Source of the DNA: Pachypanchax playfairii
Lineage: Eukaryota; Chordata; Actinopteri; Cyprinodontiformes; Aplocheilidae
Assembly (NCBI GenBank): GCA_006937955.1
Contig: SSNP01000418.1
Coordinates: 64,227 to 128,226, forward strand
Direction: 5' to 3'
DNA length: 64,000 bases
Part shown: piece by piece, positions 1 through 10,385 of the stretch
How the letters are laid out: each line of letters starts with the position of its first letter
Numbering within the stretch: the stretch's first letter is position 1
The notes under the pieces: model-generated
What the model saw: only the letters and a program-made list of their open reading frames with translations
What the model was told of the DNA's origin: nothing
Databases searched by the model: none
Position numbers and translations under genes: made by a program

Positions 1-1130
1 TTGGTTTGGTTCTGTAACCAAACTAGACAGAAACAGAACAGGGAACTTCCAAATCCACACAGAGGATCACTGTTGCTAATTTATCCTCCATCAAGGACTT
101 GACATTCCTCCATTCAGGACCTGGACTCCTCCAGAGTCAAGAAACAGGCAGGAAAAACCACCAGACCCAAGACCAGGTTCTTCCTCCAGACCGTCTCCAT
201 GTTGAATAAACATGTTTAGTAACTTCTTCTCTGATGAAATAATGAGATTTAATCTGTATAAACAGCTTCAAACACCAATCAGACACGATGCTGCTGAATG
301 TCTCTGCTGTCTGTCTTCTATGTCTCATAATGTCTCTTTATCTTTACATGTCTGACTTCTTCACTTGTTTCCTAATAATCATGTTAAACTGAGGCCTCTC
401 TGCCTGGAGTTAGCATGTTGTGTGAGTGCTTGTGTTTCTGTGGCCCTGTGATTGACAGCTACCCGCACGGCACTGGACCATGGTGACAACACATTTCTGA
501 AAGCAGAGAAGAGAAAAGTTCATTTCTTCACATGGACCAAACAGGACGTAAGTGAAGGTGCACTGGTGTGATGATCCAGATTTGTCTGTGGGAGAACGAG
601 TCTTTAGTTCTACAGTGGAGGACTTCAGCAGAGATGTCAGAGTATCAGAGCAGCAAGCAGACCTGAAGCAGTTCAGTCTGCTGCTGGACTGTTGGAGATT
701 CTGCAGGTGTGAGCCTCACATCTGCACTGTTTCACCAGTGGAGGGTCTGAAACAAGACAGCCCAGACTCACCTGAAAGGAAAAGAAGAACAAAGAGACAG
801 AAAGTAGGAGAATCTGAAATACACACAGCAAACCCCAGAAACCTTTTACAGACTAATCCTGAAACAGTTTCTATTAATTTAAGGTTTTATTATTAATGAA
901 TTAATCAGCTTATTCTCTGGTCACATGATGCTCATTTGAACTTGTTTGAATCATGATCACAAACTGACCTGGTGTTAGCTTGAAATGTTTCTGAATCAGT
1001 TTGACTTGTTGACTTTAGTTTTTTACTTTATTTTATTTTGAAAGAGTCAAGTCGTAACATGAGTAGTATTAGTTACATATTGATCCTCCGCTGTGAGATT
1101 CGTCAGCATTTAGCTGCTGAGTGGATCTAC
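1..1130. other. Upstream flank of the class II alpha gene, no gene recognised
   Basis: No coding exon could be supported here. The longest open stretches have no recognisable domain and no convincing splice context. The sequence is AT-rich intergenic DNA typical of fish genomes. A short exon of an unknown upstream gene cannot be excluded. Confidence 0.4.
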
Positions 1131-1173
1131 CTGTCTTCTGATGATGTCACATCCTCTCTGCTCTCTGATTGGC
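1127..1173 (+). promoter_or_regulatory. S-X-Y-like class II promoter module of the alpha gene
   Basis: CTGATTGGC at 1165-1173 matches the Y box (inverted CCAAT, NF-Y). Fifteen bases upstream, TGATGTCA at 1142-1149 is a CRE-like X2 box, and the X1 region just before it reads CCTGTCTTCTGATG. In vertebrates this arrangement is bound by RFX, CREB and NF-Y and recruits CIITA. It lies about 65 bp upstream of the alpha-chain ATG. The X1 half is a poor match to the mammalian consensus. Confidence 0.6.
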
Positions 1174-1236
1174 TGCTCTGTGTGTTAGAGTGCAGCAGCT
1201 GATAAACTTACTGTCAGTTCAAGACTCTCTGATCTG

Positions 1237-1313
1237 ATGAAGATGAGTCTGCTGCTCTTCCTCTCCGGCATCCTCTGTGTGTCTGCTGGTGAGTTTAAAC
1301 TGGTTTCTGATAA

Positions 1314-1348
<35 letters not shown>

Positions 1349-3013
1349 GCTTGTTGCTTGTTAATAATCATGTTCTCTGTGTTTTCAGTTCAATATAAGC
1401 ACCTTTATATTAATGGCTGTTCCGACACTGATGGAGAGTATGTGTTTACTCTGGAGGGTGAAGAGCTCTGGTACGCAGACTTTAAACAGGGAAAAGGAGT
1501 CGAGCCTCAACCTCCTTTCATCGGTCACATGACTTACCCAGAAGGTTATGAAAGAGCTGTGGTTGCTCAACAGGTCTGCAAATCAAACCTGAAGGTTTTT
1601 CGTAAAGCAGAAAAAGACCTCCCTCTGAAACAAGGTAAAATACCAACTTTATTTTCTGTTTTTGATCATGTTGCTGTGGTTCCCCCAACTAGGGGATGAT
1701 GCAGATGAGGGTAGGGCTTAAAGGTTTTCAAACCATCAAACTTTCTCCAGAAAAACATCTGAGGTCTTATCCAGAGGGATTGTGGGTAAAATCTGAGCGA
1801 TTCCAATATATTTCTGCTGTGATCAGTAATATTACCAGATCAATAACCTGTTTGTGATCAGGTTCATGTAGAAACATTATGTAATATTTTCTGTATTTTT
1901 ACTGATGTCATGAACATCCTGTTTATTCAACTTGCTTGTTACACACATTAAAGTTAATGTTGGCTTTTGTTTTATTAGGTTTTATGTTTCTAAGTGAAAG
2001 ATTAATTACTGTTTAATAGATAATATCATCTAAAATATATCATTAATTGGTTTGTATGTTTTATCAGTCAGATAATAAAATCATTTCAACCTCAGTATGT
2101 GAAATATGACATCTCACATGGTTTATTCAGAAATAAATTGATGTACATTAACTTTAGTAAATCAGGTGACTAATGACTGTATATAACATTTAACAGTCTA
2201 CTGACTGTTTGAAGATACCAAGAGTTTAGTTCAGCTGATTCATTTTATATCAGGGTGATAAAACAATTTGTTCCATGTTTTTTCATTAAAGAGGATAATA
2301 AAGTTTTCTATCAGGAGTCTGTTTAAATGTTCTACTGACTTCATCTGTAATAAGAAACATTTAAATATTAATGAGTTTATCTTCAGAACATCCTCTGATT
2401 TCAGATATAACTCGTCTCCTCAGATCCTCCTTCCAGAGTGGTCATCTACGCCAGAGATGATGTGGAGCTGGACACGAAGAACATTCTGGTCTGTTATGTA
2501 TCTGGGTTCTATCCTGCTCCTGTTAATGTCAGCTGGACTAAGAATGAACAGAAGGTGACTGAAGGAGTCAGCACCAACTTTCCCTTTCCCAATGAAGATG
2601 GTTCATTCACTCAGATCTCCAGACTGGACTTCATCCCACAGCTGGGAGACATGTACAGCTGCACAGTGGAACATGTGACCCTGACAGAACCACAGACCAG
2701 GATCTGGGGTGAGAAACTATTTAAACAGAATCCAGATGGACAGAGAAGAACCTGAGTTAAGATGTTATTAATATAGTGATTTGTTTCTGTTGGATCTGAA
2801 GTTTCTCGGTCTGTAGGATGAATACTGATGTGCAGGTGTTTTCTGTATCCAGATGTGGAAGTTCATGTTGGTTTTGACTTTACAGATGTGGATGTGGTGA
2901 AGGCTCAGCCCAGTATTGGACCTGCAGTGTTCTGTGGACTCGGTCTGACTGTCGGTCTCCTTGGCGTGGCTGTTGGAACATTCTTCCTCATCAAAGGAAA
3001 CGAGTGCAGCTGA
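1237..3013 (+). CDS. MHC class II antigen alpha chain (4 coding exons)
   Basis: This is the alpha subunit of the class II heterodimer, which presents endosomal peptides to CD4 T cells at the plasma membrane. Proposed exons are 1237-1288, 1389-1634, 2424-2708 and 2886-3013, all with GT-AG borders and phase-1 junctions. They total 711 bp (236 aa). Exon 1 encodes a hydrophobic signal peptide starting MKMSLLLFLSGIL. Exon 2 is the alpha1 domain, with cysteines in NGCSD and QQVCKS that form the fish-type alpha1 disulfide. Exon 3 is the alpha2 Ig C1 domain, with CYVSGFYPAPV and YSCTVEH as the Ig cysteines. Exon 4 encodes the connecting peptide, a glycine-rich transmembrane helix (GLGLTVGLLGVAVG, a GxxxG-type dimerisation face) and a very short tail ending NECS. 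A second in-frame ATG follows two codons after the first. The family call is secure; the locus name (DAA, DBA and so on) cannot be assigned by eye. Confidence 0.93.
1315..1349 (+). repeat. GACA microsatellite in intron 1 of class II alpha
   Basis: A short tandem run of CAGA/GACA tetranucleotides lies just after the exon 1 donor site. Such intronic repeats are common in fish class II genes. Confidence 0.85.
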
Positions 3014-3289
3014 TTGGGTGGAGCTTATGATGTCATCAGATGTTCTACATAATGACTCCTGAATCTTTAATCTCATGCCTGCATCAGTTTCTCATCCTGT
3101 TTGTTCTGAACATATAAACCTGTAAACACACAAGTGTTTTTTAATGAACTGAGTGATTGTTCTGTGTGTAAACAGCTGATCTCAGTCTGTGTTTTACAGT
3201 TTTATTATAACCCCTCCTTTCCACTGAACGTGCAACAGACGTGCAACATTAGTGACGTGTAATGCACAGATGCATCCAGTGTAAAGGAG

Positions 3290-3810
3290 GGGTAAGACAG
3301 TTCACAGAGGGTTAGGGTTCACTGACCCACTGGGGTCTGAGAGGACAGGAAGAACCTCCAGCAGAACCAAGATGAGCGGTCTTCTGCCTCGACCCACAAG
3401 GTGTCTGCCTCACGGATAAAAAGTGGAAGCTGGTTCCACAGGAGAGGAGCCTGATAACTAAAAGCTCTTCCTCCCATTCTACTTTTAGAAATTCTAGGAA
3501 CCAGAAGCAGACCTGCAGTCTGAGAGTGAAGTGTTCTGTTAGGAACATCTGGAACAATAAGATCTTTAATATGGATCCTGGTTGTTTAGATCTTTAACAT
3601 TTTAAACTTTATTCTAGACCTTACAGGGAGCCAATGAAGTGATGCTAAAACAGGAGAAATATGATCTCCTTCTAACTCTCATCAGAACTCTGGCAGCAGT
3701 ATTTTGGATCAGCTGGAGGCCTTTAACAGAACTATTAGAACATCCTGATAATAATGAATTACAGTAATCAAGTCTAGAAGTAATAAATACATGAACTAAA
3801 GTTTCTGCAT
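3290..3810. repeat. Interspersed repeat, LINE/SINE-tail-like
   Basis: The block contains text I recognise as dispersed in many percomorph genomes, for example a phrase ending GCAGTATTTTGGATCAGC followed by AGCTGGAGG and, later, GAATTACAGTAATC. It has no ORF of its own. It probably derives from a LINE or composite retroelement. The family assignment is from memory and the boundaries are approximate. Confidence 0.5.
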
Positions 3811-3811
3811 C

Positions 3812-4425
3812 TGTCAGGGTTAGGGCTGTTTTATTTTCTGTGCTGTTTCTCCAGGAATTCTCTGTGATTTCACTTTGTAAGCTCTTGTGTTTCCTGTTTT
3901 TTTCTTCTGTTCACTGGTGTTCATGTTTAGTGCTGTTTCCTGTGGTTTTATTTTGGTAAGCCTTCTTGTTTCCTGTTTCCCTGTGTTTTGTTGCGAGCTT
4001 TATTTACCTGTTAATTAGAGTTTTTTGTGAATTACTTTACCGTTCTTGTGTGTTTTCGATTCTGGGCTTGTTTCTCATGCTTGAGCATTTTTATTTAGTT
4101 CCCCTTGTCCCCCTTTTGTGTCTCTGTCTCCCAGTTCTCATAAAAACACATTTCCTCAACTCTGTTTCTCGTCCTCTCTCCTCAGATGTCCTACAGTCAT
4201 CCTGATTGGTTTCCCTCTGTCTCTCTCACCAGCAGCTCCCATTCAGTCATCCTGTGTCCTATGTATATAAACTATTTTTCATTCTCTGCCAGTCGTGTGT
4301 GCATGTCTTTTTTCTCTGGTGCAGTCATCATCTGTCCTCATGTGCCTCGGGTTTTATAAGTACTTGTTTGCTGCCACCAGCCTTTTAGTTTTCCCTTAAA
4401 TAAAGTATTTAATTGTTTCACCTTA
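3812..4425 (+). mobile_element. Probable solo LTR or LTR-like element
   Basis: A T- and CT-rich block beginning TGTCAGGGTTAGGG carries a TATA-like TATATAAAC near 4263 and a polyadenylation signal in AAATAAAG near 4398. Its layout resembles the clearer solo LTR at 36653. I could not find a matching target-site duplication, so the right end is approximate and the call is tentative. Confidence 0.4.
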
Positions 4426-4836
4426 TTCCTGAGTCTCATGTTTGTTCACTGTTTAATAAGTTATAACTAATACCATCATCAGATGGTGGTGAGGTTAGGT
4501 TTCACTGGAGTTTGTTTGTCTGATAACTCAAACTCATGGATGGATTTTGATGACATTTATTCCAGATACAAACCGAAATATAATCGATTTACCATTTCTG
4601 ACCCATAAAAATGTATTACAATCCATCCAGAAGTTTTTAAGTCATCTTGTTGAAAGACAGACAGACAAACCCAGATGAAAACAAACTCCCCATGCTGCCA
4701 CGTGGTGTGTAGATCATCTTAATCCAGATGTTTCTGTCTGTGTTAAGTTTACGTTATGATCTCTATGTTTAAAATATATAGAAATAAACTTCACCAACAG
4801 TTTTTATTAACATCTTGAGGTAGGTTCTTACTGAGT
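4426..4836. other. Intergenic stretch, repeat-like, no gene
   Basis: The sequence resembles a dispersed fish repeat (text around 4500-4680 describing a degenerate, ORF-less element). I see no exon, RNA gene or terminal repeat that would define it. Confidence 0.3.
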
Positions 4837-4888
4837 GTTAAAATATCATCCTGTTTTTGGTTCTTTTTAAACTCAGAGTTCATGAGAG

Positions 4889-5527
4889 GTGTATTACCTG
4901 TTGCTGACATGTTTCGGCGTTTACTTCCGCCTGAAACCGGAGCCAAAACCCGTCATAACCCTCCCATACATTAAAGGAACAACAGAAAAAATAATGACAG
5001 TGATGAAAAAATACAACATCAACACACCAACGAAACCACTCAAGACAATAAAACAACAACTGGTGCATCCAAAGGACAAAATACCATCCGATAAAAAATG
5101 GGGCGTTATCTACGAGATCCCATGCAAACTGTGCCATAAAACATACATAGGAGAAACTGGACGTCAACTCAACACACGGAAAATAGAACATCAGAAAGAA
5201 TGCGAGAAAGAAACAAAACGAAGACACACAAGAGCAACAAAACAAGAAGCAGAAACTACAATAAGAAAATCAGCCGTCACGGACCACTGCATAAGAGAAA
5301 ACCATATCATGGACTGGGACAACACAAGGATCATCAACACAGAACAACAAAAATACAAAAGATGGATAAAGGAGGCGATTGAAATAAGAAGACGTGGCCA
5401 CAACACCATGAACCGGGACGATGGAGTCTACTTGTTAGACCACAGCTGGGACTCCATCATCACCAGGGAAGAAGCGGGCAGCAGGGGGCGACATCGTCCC
5501 CTGCTGCCCGCTCATAAAAGGAAGTAA
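4889..5527 (+). CDS. GIY-YIG endonuclease domain of a Penelope-like element
   Basis: The open frame reads 212 codons, but only the part from VITLPYIKGTTEKI onward (about residue 21) is element-like; the first residues come from the inverted arm. Family hallmarks follow in order: the LPYIKG linker motif, LVHPKDK, a CKLC zinc-knuckle-like pair, the catalytic YIGETGRQL of GIY-YIG nucleases, EHQKEC, and a C-terminal DHCIRENH block. In complete elements this nuclease nicks target DNA for reverse transcription. The frame is uninterrupted, suggesting a fairly young copy. Without the reverse transcriptase it cannot transpose on its own. It is a transposon relic, not a host gene. Confidence 0.8.
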   Translation: MYYLLLTCFGVYFRLKPEPKPVITLPYIKGTTEKIMTVMKKYNINTPTKPLKTIKQQLVHPKDKIPSDKKWGVIYEIPCKLCHKTYIGETGRQLNTRKIEHQKECEKETKRRHTRATKQEAETTIRKSAVTDHCIRENHIMDWDNTRIINTEQQKYKRWIKEAIEIRRRGHNTMNRDDGVYLLDHSWDSIITREEAGSRGRHRPLLPAHKRK

Positions 5528-5543
5528 CATCTACAGCAACAAC

Positions 5544-5584
5544 AGCTCTGAAGAAGGCGGAAGTAAACGCCGAAACATGTCAGC
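5544..5584 (+). ncRNA. Candidate minimal hammerhead ribozyme motif in the Penelope-like element
   Basis: CTGAAGA (5548-5554) is followed by a stem GGCG (5556-5559) and CGCC (5568-5571) with an eight-base loop, then GAAAC (5572-5576). The palindrome ACATGT (5575-5580) is followed by C5581, the expected cleavage position, and AGC (5582-5584) can pair with GCT at 5545-5547. This is the order of a hammerhead core, and the palindromic stem III would suit a dimeric form. One extra A (5555) sits between the core and stem II, so activity is uncertain. Confidence 0.45.
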
Positions 5585-5659
5585 AACAGGTAATACACCT
5601 CTCATGAACTCTGAGTTTAAAAAGAACCAAAAACAGGATGTTTTTATTAACAGTTTGTA

Positions 5660-6155
5660 ATTTTACTGTTAAACATATAAACTAATAGTTTATATGAACG
5701 CATGAATCAGGACGAAGTGTTTTTTGTACATTCATGTATTTGTATTAAGAAAAAGGATCTGCTCTGAGATAATTTTATTTTGGGAGAAATTACTACAATA
5801 CTTGTTTATTATCCCATTTGGGAATAAAGATAATTAACCGCCGCATTTTCAGTTCCTTCACTATATTTAAGTCTGAGAAACAATCCGTGCACATCAAACG
5901 GCATGTTTCCGAACGTATGATGACGTAATGGAACGCGAAATGGAACAGTCACGTGACCGCCTCTGCTCGAGGTAGCGCTCACTCGGAAATACGTTTCGAA
6001 TCAGATGTTAGGTTTCAGTACGTTCTAGAACACAGTTTCAATCTTGCCATCACTACTGCTATACCCTGACAATAATACTATATAATAACAGATATAATCC
6101 TGTTCACACCTGGACAGAACACCTGAGTATCTGATCTGCAACCTGCTGTCAGACT
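5660..6155. other. Spacer between the Penelope-like element and the class II beta promoter
   Basis: I see no gene here. The sequence is mostly AT-rich, with a small CpG-containing island around 5885-6000 that includes TGACGTAA and CACGTGA, which are possible CREB and E-box type sites. Confidence 0.3.
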
Positions 6156-6161
6156 CTTCTA

Positions 6162-6187
6162 CCTGTTAACAGCTGACTCTGATGTCA
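6162..6187 (+). promoter_or_regulatory. X-box-like module of the class II beta promoter
   Basis: CCTGTTAACAGCTG (6162-6175) resembles the class II X1 box, and TGATGTCA (6180-6187) is identical to the X2-like octamer upstream of the alpha gene. A clean Y box was not found in the expected place about 20 bp downstream, where the sequence is degenerate. The module lies about 80 bp upstream of the ATG. Confidence 0.45.
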
Positions 6188-6266
6188 TGTGATTCCACCC
6201 TCCTGTTTATATTGACTATCAGTCTCACAGACTAAGTGTTTGTCTGCTGGACACAAAGAGAGATGC

Positions 6267-9200
6267 ATGGCTTCATCAATATGCTGCTTGTTCATCCTCT
6301 TCATCACCTTCCACACAGCAGGTAAGCTCAATAACTGATCAATAGCAATCAATAACCACTTATATCATTGTTTAAACAGCAGGTAGGAATAAACTGACCA
6401 GTTATCACTGTTTAGAAATATTCTGTCTGATTCCAGCAAGTATTATTGAGCAGTACTCTCTGATTATTAAGGATCTGATCAGTATCAGTATCATATTGGA
6501 CTGATGTTTACTTGTGGTTCTGTTCTTCAGGTGGGTTCCTGCACTACTGGGTGAATAGCTGTGAGTTTAACTCCACTGAGCTGAATGATATCGAGTACGT
6601 CTACTCTGTGTTTTACAACAAGTTGGAGATTCTCAGGTTCAGCAGCAGCTTGGGGAAGTTTGTTGGATACACAGAGCTCGGGATGAAGAACGCAGAGCTC
6701 AAAAACAAAGATCCTAAAGAGATCGCTGACAGGAAACATAATAAGGAGACTTTCTGCCAGTACAACATCAGACTCTGGTACAAAAATGTTCTGACTAGAT
6801 CAGGTGAGTGTTTCCTGATAATCACGTTTATCAAGTTTAATCCAAACTGAACTGATCTCAGATCTGATCTGATCTGTTCAAACATCTTTTAATCATCATT
6901 TATTCCGTTTGTATCAGTTTACAAGAAGTTCATAGAAAAAACTGATAACATATTTATTTCAATATTCAGTAAAACTTTGTACAAGTTGTGAATTACATGC
7001 AGCAAATGTGCAGAAAATAACTTAATTCTTATATAACATAAGTTATTGCATTTAAATTAATGACTCTTAAATATTAAACTATTTAAAATCTTCTAACTTT
7101 ATTAATAACAGAAAATGAATCTACAGGATCAGATTTAGACCTGATCCAGACATTAGAACATGGTACTTTTAGGGTATGTACTGTATATGTCAGGTTTGTT
7201 GGGGACCTATCATCCAGAACCTCACAGGACCTGGAGCCTTGCCAGCCAGGCCCTCTACAGCAACAGGAACCAGAGGGCTGACATCTGGGTTCTCCACAGA
7301 CACAGGAACAGGAAGTGGTGCTGATCTGACTGGGCACCACCTGCTGGATGGCTAACCACAGCCCCCCAAAAGGAGAGGCCCACTCCTCATCCTCAGATTT
7401 GGACTCCAGCATCATTCATCCCTCCTCATCACTATCAGCTTCAGACTCTGATGACAGGAAATCCTCCCGTGAGAACACCACACCTTCTGGTAGCAGACTG
7501 ACCAGAAGGTGTGGACTCAGCAGCGAGACCTGATGGAGGCGGACCTGGTGCTTGCTGGGCTGTCATTGACATGTTGCAGCAACACAGACGGCAACAAAGG
7601 AACAGGCAAAGGTTCTGTGTGGAGGAGGCGAGCGGCCCTGAGCTGTATCAGCAGCAGAACTCTGATGTCACCTATAGAGGAAATAAGGTCTCAGCCAATA
7701 GAAATGCCTGATTCTAATTCAAGTGCAGTGTAACATTTTAACCTGAAGAGGGCGCTCCACTAACGGTTTTTGGTAGAAAATAAATAGTTTTATTAAAATG
7801 TGCTAAAATACTAAAAACAGGACTCAGAAATGTAGACAGCAATGATGTTGAACCAAATCTTGCAAAGAATAATTATTTCACTCCTCCATCTTACTTTCCC
7901 CCCAAATTTCCCTCATTGATAAAAATGGAACAGTTTTTAGGATTAGGTGTAGATTCAAACCAGAACAAGTCACTTCCTGATTTGTTTCCTGTAACAGGTG
8001 GATCGTCAGCTCCACCTGGTGGAGACAGACCAAGCTGCTCATGTATATCTGATGATGCCACATTCATTAAATCAGTATGATGATTGATTAATGTGTTCCA
8101 GTTCAGCCCTACGTCAGACTTCACTCTGAGAAGTCCTCCTCCAGTCACCAGTCTGCCATGTTGGTCTGCAGCGTCTATGACTTCTACCCTAAACACATCA
8201 AGGTCACCTGGCTGAGAGACGGACAGGAACACACCTCTGATGTCTCCACCACCGATGAGATGGCAGACGGGGACTGGTACTACCAGATCCAGTCTCACCT
8301 GGAGTACACGCCCAAGTGAGTCCAAGCGCTGGTCCTGGTCCAGCAGAGACCTTCTTAAACTGAATCTAAAACAACTAATACTTTAGTTTCTGTATGCACT
8401 TTTCCTGAGGTTCTGATCCAGTTTACAGGGTTCTGTTTGGTTCAGCAATGTTGTTTGTGTTGCTGCAGGTCTGGAGAGAAGATCTCCTGCATGGTGGAAC
8501 ATGCCAGCCTGAGGGAACCTCTGGTCACTGACTGGGGTAAATATGACTGATGAAGGTTTTGGGTTCAGACACCAGGGTCACATCCAGGAAAGACAAACAT
8601 CTGGTGTCACAGAGAAGTTAGTTAAATGTTTATTTAGTGTAAAATATAATCAGGTCAGAATCAGTTTTATTTGCACTACAAGGAATTTGTTTTGGTTGAA
8701 GCTGCAGAACATAAGAACCAGAAATATTTTGGGGTGACATCAAGTAAATTGGGCCATCAGAGCAGATGGACCCTTAAGGTTTTAGCCTCCTAGCCTTTTA
8801 ATTTTGTAAAGACAATGTTCTGGGAAAAAAAAATAAAAAAATTGATTTGTCTGTGGCCCAGTTTACCTGATGTCACTATACATAATCAAAGCATTTGTTC
8901 AACAATCCAAATGTCCAGTTTGATTTCCGTTTCCTGTGTCCTTTCTTGTTCCGGTGTCCCCTGGTTTCTTTTTCACATTCTGTTTGATGTTCCTTGTCCT
9001 CGTGCTGTAAGTCCTTCCTGTTTCCCTGATGTATGACCTTCCACATGATTTCCAGGGTATTTCATAGATGATGTCATGTTTTTTGTCAGGTTGTATCTTG
9101 TCCTTTGGATGAACGAGTAGTTTTAAATGTGGTTTCACTGCTACATTGATTTGGTATTTTTTCATCATTCCGTTATCCCTCAGATATATATAATGATTAT

Positions 9201-9708
9201 GGTGTTTCTCTGATCCTCTTCTATCTTCTGTTGTTTTTTCTTTTACTTGCTTTTGTTTCACTTGTTCTCTCCCTTTGTTTATGGCCCATGTATCAGTATC
9301 TCATCTGTCTGTCTTCAGATCCGTCCATGCCCGAGTCTGAGAAAAACAAGCTTGCCATCGGAGCCTCAGGACTGATCCTGGGTCTGGTCTTATGTCTGGC
9401 TGGATTAATCTACTACAAGAGGAAAGCTCAAGGTCAGACCAGTTCAATGTGAAACCCCAACCTGTCCTGATCAGGTTCAGACCGGTTCAGACAGTCTCTT
9501 TGTTTAATGTTTTTCCACAGTCTTTAACTGGATCATCAGATCTTACAAGGCTTGAAAATGATTTAAAAACCTGTTTCTGAATCTGAACTGTTGTCCAACC
9601 TGTTTGAACCTGTTCAGACCGGGTTCTGGGACGTTTGGTCAGTGTTGGTTTTATTGAACTTGTGTTTCTTTCTTCTTCTCAGGACGTATTCTGGTTCCCT
9701 CTACCTGA
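6267..9708 (+). CDS. MHC class II antigen beta chain (6 coding exons)
   Basis: This is the beta subunit partnering the alpha chain upstream. Proposed exons are 6267-6321, 6531-6803, 8102-8315, 8469-8536, 9319-9432 and 9683-9708, totalling 750 bp (249 aa). Exon 1 is a signal peptide (MASSICCLFILFITF); the ATG at 6263 is out of frame with the signal peptide, so 6267 is preferred. Exon 2 is beta1, with cysteines in NSCEF and TFCQYN and the glycosylation site NST. Exons 3 and 4 together make the beta2 Ig domain (CSVYDFYP, ISCMVEH); the intron after EYTP (phase 2, splitting the K codon) is the extra intron known in acanthopterygian class II B genes. Exon 5 holds the connecting peptide and the transmembrane helix, ending YYKRKAQ. 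Exon 6 adds the tail GRILVPST. Reading through the exon 5 donor would give an alternative end, GQTSSM. Introns carry a MITE and a second Penelope-like remnant. Confidence 0.93.
7130..7740. other. Unexplained GC-richer block in class II beta intron 2
   Basis: This stretch is richer in G and C than the surrounding intron and holds several short open frames on both strands. One is an acidic, serine-rich + strand frame at 7348-7533. It looks like an inserted, decayed coding sequence, perhaps from a DNA transposon, but I recognise no domain. Confidence 0.3.
8732..8880. mobile_element. Small palindromic MITE in a class II beta intron
   Basis: GTGACATC near 8734 and its partner GATGTCAC near 8869 bound a region of about 145 bp whose arms also share TTGGGCCA and TGGCCCAG. 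Terminal inverted repeats with no ORF indicate a non-autonomous DNA transposon. The superfamily is not certain. Confidence 0.55.
8899..9290 (-). mobile_element. Decayed Penelope-like endonuclease remnant
   Basis: The minus-strand frame at 8899-9261 (120 codons) aligns by eye with the endonuclease at 4889-5527. The shared landmarks are LVHPKDKIQPDKK, IIYEIPWKSC and YIRETGR. The catalytic motif has changed from YIGET to YIRET, the second C of the CxxC pair is shifted, and the C-terminal half is missing. The fragment sits in the intron before the transmembrane exon, opposite in orientation to the host gene. Confidence 0.75.
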
Positions 9709-10090
9709 GACAGGATTCTGGTTTTGATCCTGGTTCTGATGTAACTGCTGCTCCAACCTGCTTCCTGTTTCCAGCCCATTAGAACAGAACTGTTGTACTG
9801 GACTGCTAACCCTGAACCTGGACTCTGAATCTCTAAACCTCATCAGAACCTCTCAGAGACCCACAGTGTTTTCAGATTCAGTTCTCTAACAGGACCACGT
9901 ATTTCTCTGTGGTGGTTCTGGATCAGGTTTGATGTGGACTCTGATGTCAGCTGTTTCTTTATGCATCACTTCCTGTCTGATGGTTTTCTTCCTCTATTAT
10001 AATGAAAATTAATCCAATGTGATCAGATTCATCAATAATCAGAAACTAAATCATTATATTTATGTTGCAAGTCCACAAAAATAAATGTAT
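9709..10090 (+). other. Probable 3' UTR of the class II beta gene
   Basis: The stretch follows the stop codon without recognisable repeats and ends near an AATAAA at about 10080. Its length fits fish class II B transcripts. The cleavage site itself is not determined. Confidence 0.5.
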
Positions 10091-10264
10091 TTGTAAAGTA
10101 TTTTTAAAATCAAATCTAGTAGCACACATATTGAACTATTCAAAATTAGCAATGACTCCTCTTGAGTACATTATTTGATTTTTTTATATTTTTTAAGCCA
10201 AAGATGATTTTTTTTCAGTCCTGTTACAACTCATGTAACATTTACAAAGAATGTTTAGAACCCT

Positions 10265-10385
10265 CAACAGAATTGGGTAAGTTACAAGTTACTTTTCATA
10301 AAAGTAATATATTACACTACATAGTTTCTCACTTCTGAAAGTAACTTAGTTACACTACTTTCTGATTACTTTTACACCCAAAACA
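10265..10385. repeat. Interspersed repeat with AGTAACT/AGTTACT motifs
   Basis: Alternating forms such as AAGTTACAAGTTACTTTTC and GTAACTTAGTTACAC are characteristic of a widespread vertebrate DNA-transposon-derived repeat. Only the terminal part is recognisable, and boundaries are approximate. The surrounding 10091-10770 is otherwise featureless AT-rich DNA. Confidence 0.45.

Larger units (their letters stand above)
4837..5652 (+). mobile_element. 5'-truncated Penelope-like retroelement with inverted arms
   Basis: Two arms of roughly 95 bp face each other as inverted repeats at about 4837-4934 and 5556-5652; for example ATGAGAGGTGTATTACCTG on the left recurs inverted on the right. Between them is only the endonuclease end of a Penelope-like element; the reverse transcriptase is missing. 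Inverted or tandem pseudo-LTRs and 5' truncation are known for Penelope-like elements. It lies between the class II alpha and beta genes. Confidence 0.75.
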
